The notes under the pieces are model-generated. The model had not been told where the DNA came from and made no database searches. It worked only from the letters and a program-made list of their open reading frames with translations. The translations under genes were made by a program, and so were the position numbers. Below, in pieces: positions 58,774 through 64,000 of a stretch of DNA of 64,000 bases. The stretch is from the NCBI RefSeq assembly GCF_021648885.1, contig NZ_JAKJHZ010000005.1:682001-746000 (forward strand). The letters are read 5' to 3'. The stretch's first letter is position 1; each line of letters begins with the position of its first letter. Origin of the DNA: Nocardioides potassii (lineage in GTDB: Bacteria > Actinomycetota > Actinomycetes > Propionibacteriales > Nocardioidaceae).

Positions 58774-61007
58774 GCACGCGACGCCAGGCCCTGCTGGACG
58801 CGGCCGTGGTCCTCCTGCTGCTGGCGCTCTCCCTGTCGGTCCTCGACGACACCTTCGCCGGTCGCAGTCACCTCGTCGTCGGGCTGGTGCCCGCCGTCGT
58901 CCTGATCGGCCTCGCGCTGCTCCTCCGTCACTTCCACGAGGGCGTGTGGTGGTACGCCCTGAGTGCGGTGCTCCTGTTCGCGCCGCTGGGTGGGCTCGTC
59001 GCCCTCCAGCGCCCGGGTCCTCTGGTCCTGCCCACGCTGGAGACGATGAACCGGGTGCTGGGCGAGACCATCTCCGCGCCCGCGACGCTCGCCGGGACGG
59101 TCGCCCCGGTGGACCCCAACGGCCAGGTGATGCTGGTGCCGTTCGTGATCGGGTTCGTCGCCGCCGCCCCGGCCGCCTGGCTCGCCATCGCGACCCGCGC
59201 CGCGCTCGCTCCCGTCGTGCCGCTGGTCCTCGCGCTCGCCGCCGCCATCCCGGTCGGCGTCCTCGTCCCGTCCTACCTCGTGCCGCGCGGCGTCGTCATC
59301 GCGGTCGTGGTCGTGGCCTGGGCCTCCGCCCGGGCGCGTCGGCGGGAGGCGCTGGTCGACCGGAGCCGCGGCTCGGTGGCCGCCGCGGTCACCGCCGTCC
59401 TGACCGTCACCCTCGTCTCGGGGCTGACCAGCCTGCTGGTCCCGGACCGAAACGAGGTGGACCGGACCCTGCTGCGGGGAGAGGGGAGCAGCGTCGCGCT
59501 GGCCGAAGCCGCCCGGACGACCGTCCCCAAGCGGGTCGGCGGCCGCAACGAGCTGCTCCGGGCGACCGGCGTCCCGGAGGGACGCCGCCTCCGCTTCGCG
59601 ACCCTCGACCTGTACGACGGCTCGGCCTGGGTGCCGGCGGACGAGTCGCCCGGCACCAACGGCTTCGGCACCTTCAAGCGCATCGGCCACGACGTCGCGG
59701 CACTGCACCAGGGGGAGACCGTCGGCGTGCGCATCCGCATCCGGCCGGGCTACTCCAGCGACTGGCTGCCGATGCTCGGCGAGCTGACGAGCCTGGACCT
59801 CGACTACACCGACGGCCGCACCCAGCTCAGCGAGGTCCGGTACAACCAGGCCACGCAGAGCGCACTGGTGCTCGGCGGCGTGGACACCCGCGACGACTAC
59901 ACGTTCGGCTCGGTCCTCACCGAGGACGACGTCACCCGCCGCGACCCCACGAAGGACCCCAGCGACGACCAGCTCCAGCCCGCTGGGGCGTTCCTCGACA
60001 CCTACCTGCGCCCGTTCCGGCGCGACGAGGTGCGGCCGGTCGAGCGGGTGCTGCTGCTCGCGCGCTACCTGCGGCTCAACGGGACGACCCGGTTCACCGG
60101 ATCGTCCTCGCAGTCGCCCGTCGACCTCGGGCTGCGGATGCTCGGCTCGAAGGACATGACCGGCACGCCGTTCCAGTACACCGCCGTCATGGCGCTCGGC
60201 GCGTCCCGGCTCGGCGTCCCCGCCAGGGTCGTCACCGGCGCGGCTCCCGGGGCCCGCGGCCTGGTCACCCACGACGACGTCACGTCCTGGGTCGAGCTGC
60301 AGTTCGCCGACGGCACCTGGCGCACGCTCGATCCCAGCCGCTACACCGGTGTGCACACCGTCGCGGAGACGCCTGACGTCCGAGACCCCGGCGGCTTCGT
60401 CCAGGAGCAGCTCGAGGCGGCGGCACAGGGCAAGGACGAGGAGATCCGCGTCCCGAAGGGCACCCCGATCACGCTGCCCGAGGGCACCGTGGTCGAGCAG
60501 CCCCTCTCACCGTGGCAGGTGGCGGTGCGGGTCCTGGGCGTCACGGTGCTGCTCGGTCTCGCCCTGCTCCTCCTCGTGCCGCTCGCCAAGGCGGTGCGGC
60601 GCTCGCGCCGACGCCGTACGACGTCGTGGTCGGGGCCCTACGTCAACGGCTGGCAGGAGGTGCTCGACGCGGCGCGGGACCGGGGGACACCCGTGCCCGA
60701 GGGCTGGAGCAGGATCGCGCAGGCGACCGCGCTCGGCGCGGGCACCGACCTGGCCCGGAGGGCGGACGAGGCCGTGTTCGCCCCGGGCCCGAGCGCCGAC
60801 CCGGCGGCCGGACGCGCATTCTGGGATGCGTGCCTCGTGCTCCGGCGGGAGCTCCTGCGCGACGTCGACGCACGCCGCCGCTGGTGGGCGGCGTTCAACC
60901 CGGCATCGCTCCTCGCCGGATGGGCGCGCCGAAGGGGAGCGGGATCAGCCGGCGAGGAGCGCCACGAAGATCGCCGTACCGGGAGTGAGCAGCCCGCGCG
61001 CGCGTGA
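58770..61007 (+). CDS. Membrane transglutaminase-fold protein (TgpA-like) lacking catalytic residues
   Basis: A 745-aa protein with about six N-terminal helices (to residue 220), an outside domain, a transglutaminase-like core near residues 400-520, another helix (VLGVTVLLGLALLLLVPL) and a cytoplasmic tail. In active TgpA-type proteins the Cys follows Gly in a G-x-C-x-x-x-A pattern. Here the aligned stretch is GTPFQYTAVMALGASRLGVP, so Cys is Pro. The His of H-A-W-V-E is Thr (TSWVEL), while the Asp of LDPSR is kept. It is predicted to be a non-catalytic binding protein. The 3' end overlaps the convergent methyltransferase gene by 63 bp. Confidence 0.85.
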   Translation: MSTRRQALLDAAVVLLLLALSLSVLDDTFAGRSHLVVGLVPAVVLIGLALLLRHFHEGVWWYALSAVLLFAPLGGLVALQRPGPLVLPTLETMNRVLGETISAPATLAGTVAPVDPNGQVMLVPFVIGFVAAAPAAWLAIATRAALAPVVPLVLALAAAIPVGVLVPSYLVPRGVVIAVVVVAWASARARRREALVDRSRGSVAAAVTAVLTVTLVSGLTSLLVPDRNEVDRTLLRGEGSSVALAEAARTTVPKRVGGRNELLRATGVPEGRRLRFATLDLYDGSAWVPADESPGTNGFGTFKRIGHDVAALHQGETVGVRIRIRPGYSSDWLPMLGELTSLDLDYTDGRTQLSEVRYNQATQSALVLGGVDTRDDYTFGSVLTEDDVTRRDPTKDPSDDQLQPAGAFLDTYLRPFRRDEVRPVERVLLLARYLRLNGTTRFTGSSSQSPVDLGLRMLGSKDMTGTPFQYTAVMALGASRLGVPARVVTGAAPGARGLVTHDDVTSWVELQFADGTWRTLDPSRYTGVHTVAETPDVRDPGGFVQEQLEAAAQGKDEEIRVPKGTPITLPEGTVVEQPLSPWQVAVRVLGVTVLLGLALLLLVPLAKAVRRSRRRRTTSWSGPYVNGWQEVLDAARDRGTPVPEGWSRIAQATALGAGTDLARRADEAVFAPGPSADPAAGRAFWDACLVLRRELLRDVDARRRWWAAFNPASLLAGWARRRGAGSAGEERHEDRRTGSEQPARA

Positions 61008-61763
61008 CCACCCGCCCCACACGCGGTCGTGGTGCTCGGGCCACTCGGGCTCGACGAGGTCGGCCAGCACGAAGCCGGCGGCGTGCAGCAGGCGCACCCA
61101 GTCGCCGAGCGTGCGGTGGTGCTCGACGTAGGACACGACCCCGGTCTCGTCGTCGACCTCGACGTAGGGGGTGCGGTCCCAGTAGGACTGGCTCGCGGTC
61201 AGGCCGGCCTCGCCCGGGTCGTCCGGGAACATCCACCGGGTCGGGTGGGTGATGGAGAAGGCGAAGCGGCCACCCGGACGGAGCACCCGCGCGACCTCGG
61301 CGAGCGCGACATCGATGTCGCTGACGAACTGCAGGGCGCCGAAGGAGCAGAAGACGATGTCGAACGACGCCGACGCGAACGGCAGGTCGGTGGCGGTGCC
61401 GCGCACCGACGGCACGGCGACGCCCGTCTCGTCGTCGAGGCGCAACGAGTGCTGCAGCTGGCGGTGGGAGAGGTCGAGGCCGACGCCGCGGCCACCGCGC
61501 GTGCGGACCCATCGCGAGCACTGGCCGGCGCCGCTACCGACCTCGAGGACGTCACGTCCGGCGACGTCGCCGAGGATCGCGAGGTCCTCCTCACGGTGCC
61601 CCTCGGGCCCCCACACGAAACCGGCGTCGCCGAGGAAGGCGCCGTGGGTGGCCTGGTACTCGTCGGCGTAGCGGTCCCAGTCCGGTCCGTTGGCGTCGCG
61701 CGACTCCTGCTCGGAGACGGCCCGGCGCTCGACCCGCACGGACTGCGGCAGGTGGTCCTCCAC
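60945..61763 (-). CDS. Class I SAM-dependent methyltransferase (Methyltransf_11 type)
   Basis: A 272-aa protein with SAM motif I VLEVGSGAGQCSRWV (about residue 75), motif II acid VGLDLS, and the FDIVFCSFGALQFV and VLRPGGRFAFSI blocks. The sequence RYADEYQATHGAFLGD is shared with a common actinobacterial methyltransferase of unknown substrate. Start GTG at 61763, with TAGGCT (61770-61775) 6 nt upstream (leaderless). It overlaps the end of the transglutaminase-fold gene. Confidence 0.87.
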   Translation of the reverse strand: MEDHLPQSVRVERRAVSEQESRDANGPDWDRYADEYQATHGAFLGDAGFVWGPEGHREEDLAILGDVAGRDVLEVGSGAGQCSRWVRTRGGRGVGLDLSHRQLQHSLRLDDETGVAVPSVRGTATDLPFASASFDIVFCSFGALQFVSDIDVALAEVARVLRPGGRFAFSITHPTRWMFPDDPGEAGLTASQSYWDRTPYVEVDDETGVVSYVEHHRTLGDWVRLLHAAGFVLADLVEPEWPEHHDRVWGGWSRARGLLTPGTAIFVALLAG

Positions 61764-61799
61764 ATGACGAGCCTAGTCGCGTGGGAGCGACGTGAAGAC

Positions 61800-61832
61800 G
61801 GCGCACCGAGCAGGAGTCCTGCCCGGTGCGCC
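61800..61832 (-). terminator. Terminator of the thrombospondin-repeat gene
   Basis: GGCGCACCG (61800-61808) pairs with CGGTGCGCC (61824-61832), with an additional inner CAGGA/TCCTG stem. It lies 22 bp after the minus-strand gene's stop and also just upstream of the methyltransferase promoter. Confidence 0.65.
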
Positions 61833-61854
61833 GCTTCCCTCAGGGGTACGAGGC

Positions 61855-63900
61855 TCAGCCCCTGATCCGACCGTTCCTCACACCCGGGTCACGCGGGCCC
61901 GAGCGCCAGTCGGCGGGGTTCGACCCGGCGCGGACCTCCGCGCCGTCGCGCACGCCACCCTTGTCGGTGTCGCACTTGGTGGGGTCGGTCTTGGCCTTGT
62001 TCCACTTCTTGTTGGCCTTGCCGGTCATCTCGGCCTTGTCCTTCAGGCCGTCGCGGTCGGTGTCCTTCTTGGTCGGGTTCGACCGGGTCTTGCCGATGAC
62101 GAAGGAGCCCTTGCGCGTCTTGATCTTCTGCTTGATCTTGTAGCCCTTGACCTCCTTGCCGTCGCTCAGGCCGTCCTTGTCGGTGTCCTTCACGAGCGGG
62201 TTGGTGGTCACGAAGATCGACTTCTTGGCCTTCTTGCCGCAGATCTCGAACCGCTCCTTGATCGTGACGCCGTTGACCTCCTGTCCGTCGGTCAGGCCGT
62301 CGTTGTCGGTGTCCGGGTCGAGCGGGTCGGTGCCGTGGGTGTTGACCTCGGCGCCATCGGTGAGGCCGTCACCGTCGGTGTCGGGGTTCAGCGGGTCGGT
62401 GTGGGTCGTGTTGACCTCGGTGCCGTCCGAGAGCCCGTCGTCGTCGGTGTCGGGGTCGTTGGGGTTGGTGCCGATCGTGTTCTCCTGGCCAGTGGGCAGG
62501 CCGTCCCCGTCAGGGTCGTTGGGGTCCGGTACGACCACGAAGCTGGTCGTGTCCGCGGCGCTCGTCTGACCGTCGAGGGTCTGGGTCGCCGACACGGTGT
62601 GCGGACCGGCGGTGAGCGGCGTACCGGGCTCACAGCTCCAGGTGCCGTTCGCGCGGACCGTGGTCGTGCAGATCGTGGTGCCGCCCTCGGTCACGGTGAC
62701 CTGGGCACCGGGCAGGCCGGTGCCGGAGATCGTCGGCGTGGAGTCGGTGATGGTCGATCCGTTGGCGGGCGTCGTGATGTCGGGAGCGGCGATCGAGCCC
62801 GGCGTCGGGCCGCTGCCGTTGCCGCACTCGATGCCACCGGAGGGTGCACCGGCACTGGCCGACAGCGGGACGATGTCCACGTCGGCGATGGTCGTGCCGA
62901 GCGAGGGGAGCGGACCCGGGAGGGGAAGCCCCGCCGTCGCGAGCTTGACGTGCAGCAGGGCTGCGGAGCCCGTGGCGCTCGTGCCGTTCGGGTCGACCGT
63001 CTTGGTGAGGGCGCCGAGCGAGAGCTCGAGCACCAGGCCCGGGTTGTCCGGGAGGGCGAACGTCGCGACCTCGTTGGCGGCGTCGAGGACCTGCGGCGCC
63101 TGCCCGTCCGGCGTGATCGTCACGACGGGCTGGGTGTAGTCCACCGAGGCGCCACCGGGCTGGCCGCTTGCGCGGGCCGTCAGGGTCGGGTCCTGGCTGA
63201 CGCCGATCGTGACCTGGCCGAAGAGGTCGAGCGAGGCCAGGTTGCTGGCGGACGTGGCCACCACCCGGCGGGCATCGTTGGCGCCACCCGTGGCCTCGAG
63301 GTTCACGGACTGGCTGGTCTCGACGGTGCCCGGTGCGTTGAGCAGACGTCCCACACCCGGGATGTCGAGCACCGAGGCGTCGACGGTGGTCGTCGACGAC
63401 GAGCTCAGCGGCGTGCCGGCGGGCAGGCAGCTGCCGTCGGTGAACTGCGCGTGCGCCACCGACGTGGAGATGCCGGCGTTGAGCAGCGGGTTGTCCGGGA
63501 TGGCGCCGCTCTGGACGGTCGTGGCCGACGGGTTGGTCGGCGGTGCCGTCTGCTGGGCCGAGGACAGGATGTCCGGGAGCTGCGAGCCCCCGAGCTCGGC
63601 GCCGAGGTTGGAGGCCCGGGCCACGACCCTGGGCGACCCACCCTGCAGCGAACCGGTCGCCGAGGCGACGTCGAGCGCAACGGCGTTGATGGCGCCGATC
63701 GGCGCGGGGAGGTCCACCCCGAGGACGTCGACGCCGAGGAAGCCCGCGGACGTCGATGCGGTGGCGCCGGTGGGCACCGGCGCAGCAGAGGCGGGCGTCT
63801 GCGCTGCGGCCATGAGTGCCGCTGGCAGCGTGAGGGCGGCAGCCACGGCTGCCCCCCGGGCGAGCCGGCTGGACAGCCGGCGGTGTGCGGTGGTGCTCAT
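61855..63900 (-). CDS. Secreted protein with Ig-like domain and thrombospondin type 3 repeats
   Basis: A 681-aa exported protein. A signal peptide ends near AQTPASA-AP (about residue 38). Residues 40-365 form a low-complexity Ala/Ser/Thr/Gly-rich domain with short LPG/VLG repeats, not recognised. Residues 375-460 are a bacterial Ig-like domain ([18 protein letters not shown]). From about 465 come Ca2+-binding thrombospondin type 3 repeats of the type DPDTDxDGLxDGxEV. The later repeats are broken by Lys-rich inserts with a Cys pair. No LPxTG or membrane anchor is visible, so it is probably secreted or held ionically at the wall. Confidence 0.85.
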   Translation of the reverse strand: MSTTAHRRLSSRLARGAAVAAALTLPAALMAAAQTPASAAPVPTGATASTSAGFLGVDVLGVDLPAPIGAINAVALDVASATGSLQGGSPRVVARASNLGAELGGSQLPDILSSAQQTAPPTNPSATTVQSGAIPDNPLLNAGISTSVAHAQFTDGSCLPAGTPLSSSSTTTVDASVLDIPGVGRLLNAPGTVETSQSVNLEATGGANDARRVVATSASNLASLDLFGQVTIGVSQDPTLTARASGQPGGASVDYTQPVVTITPDGQAPQVLDAANEVATFALPDNPGLVLELSLGALTKTVDPNGTSATGSAALLHVKLATAGLPLPGPLPSLGTTIADVDIVPLSASAGAPSGGIECGNGSGPTPGSIAAPDITTPANGSTITDSTPTISGTGLPGAQVTVTEGGTTICTTTVRANGTWSCEPGTPLTAGPHTVSATQTLDGQTSAADTTSFVVVPDPNDPDGDGLPTGQENTIGTNPNDPDTDDDGLSDGTEVNTTHTDPLNPDTDGDGLTDGAEVNTHGTDPLDPDTDNDGLTDGQEVNGVTIKERFEICGKKAKKSIFVTTNPLVKDTDKDGLSDGKEVKGYKIKQKIKTRKGSFVIGKTRSNPTKKDTDRDGLKDKAEMTGKANKKWNKAKTDPTKCDTDKGGVRDGAEVRAGSNPADWRSGPRDPGVRNGRIRG

Positions 63901-63963
63901 CTGTCGTACCCCCAATGGTGTCGACCGCGTGGCGGACCCGAGGCATTCACCTCGCGGTTGCGA

Positions 63964-63979
63964 GTGATCTGCACATCAC
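63964..63979. promoter_or_regulatory. Dyad GTGAT-N6-ATCAC upstream of the secreted protein gene
   Basis: A perfect 5-bp inverted repeat with a 6-nt spacer, 64 bp before the gene's ATG. It resembles a CRP/GlxR half-site pair (TGTGA/TCACA), but the gap between those half-sites is 8 bp and not 6, so the regulator is uncertain. Confidence 0.35.
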
Positions 63980-64000
63980 AACGACAGGGCAACAAGGAGG

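Noticed and set aside
63964..63979. Dyad as a definite CRP/GlxR site
   Set aside because: The half-sites TGTGA and TCAC are separated by 8 bp where 6 is required, so I list it only as an unassigned palindrome.

Overview
The window is high-G+C actinobacterial chromosome, most likely from Nocardioides or a close relative. This is inferred from base composition, frequent GTG starts, 4-bp GTGA/ATGA gene overlaps, many TANNNT boxes 6-7 bp before start codons (leaderless transcripts), and actinobacterial marker families: a TIGR02234-type Trp-associated membrane protein, an HGxxPAAW protein, PdtaR, DUF3068 and DUF2613-like proteins. I saw no insertion sequence, prophage, CRISPR array or rRNA. Gene order from the trp genes through gltBD, pyk, pdtaR and the liv operon to polA resembles, from memory, the Streptomyces core chromosome.

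Layout. 1-7 kb: divergent glgA/glgC (glycogen), a minus-strand operon of four tandem YCII proteins followed by an ECF42-type sigma factor, and pgm. 7-14 kb: two tandem small proteins that look Sm/Hfq-like, aidB, a YihY/BrkB membrane protein, a TrkA-type potassium channel, a sulfotransferase-like gene, nnrD and a histidine phosphatase. 14-18 kb: an IclR regulator divergent from an MHS transporter plus sulfatase, with two palindromic operators between them. 18 kb: tRNA-Gly, tRNA-Cys and tRNA-Val.

18-33 kb is core metabolism: pabC, hisI, trpC-trpB-trpA with their small membrane partners (trpE is absent from its expected place), a SCO protein, lgt, gltB-gltD and pyk. A strong hairpin repeat and an unusual short tRNA with a CAA anticodon precede pdtaR. 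34-39 kb is a five-gene branched-chain amino acid ABC transporter operon, followed by a GNAT enzyme, a thioesterase and polA.

43-56 kb is an envelope-glycan block: flippase, methyltransferase, an AftD-like membrane protein with a DUF2613-like partner, a GT4, two GT-C-like membrane proteins, a GT2-methyltransferase fusion, a 2OG-Fe(II) oxygenase and an acyltransferase. 55.7-61 kb is an operon of DUF3068, MoxR, DUF58 and a transglutaminase-fold protein that appears to have lost its catalytic Cys and His. The window ends with a methyltransferase and a secreted protein carrying an Ig-like domain and thrombospondin type 3 calcium-binding repeats.

Best candidates for undescribed biology: the tandem Sm/Hfq-like pair (actinobacteria are generally regarded as lacking Hfq), the four-YCII/ECF42 operon with a matching promoter, the pseudo-transglutaminase operon, the class I CAA tRNA beside hairpin repeats, and a 23-codon ORF fitted exactly between pabC and hisI.
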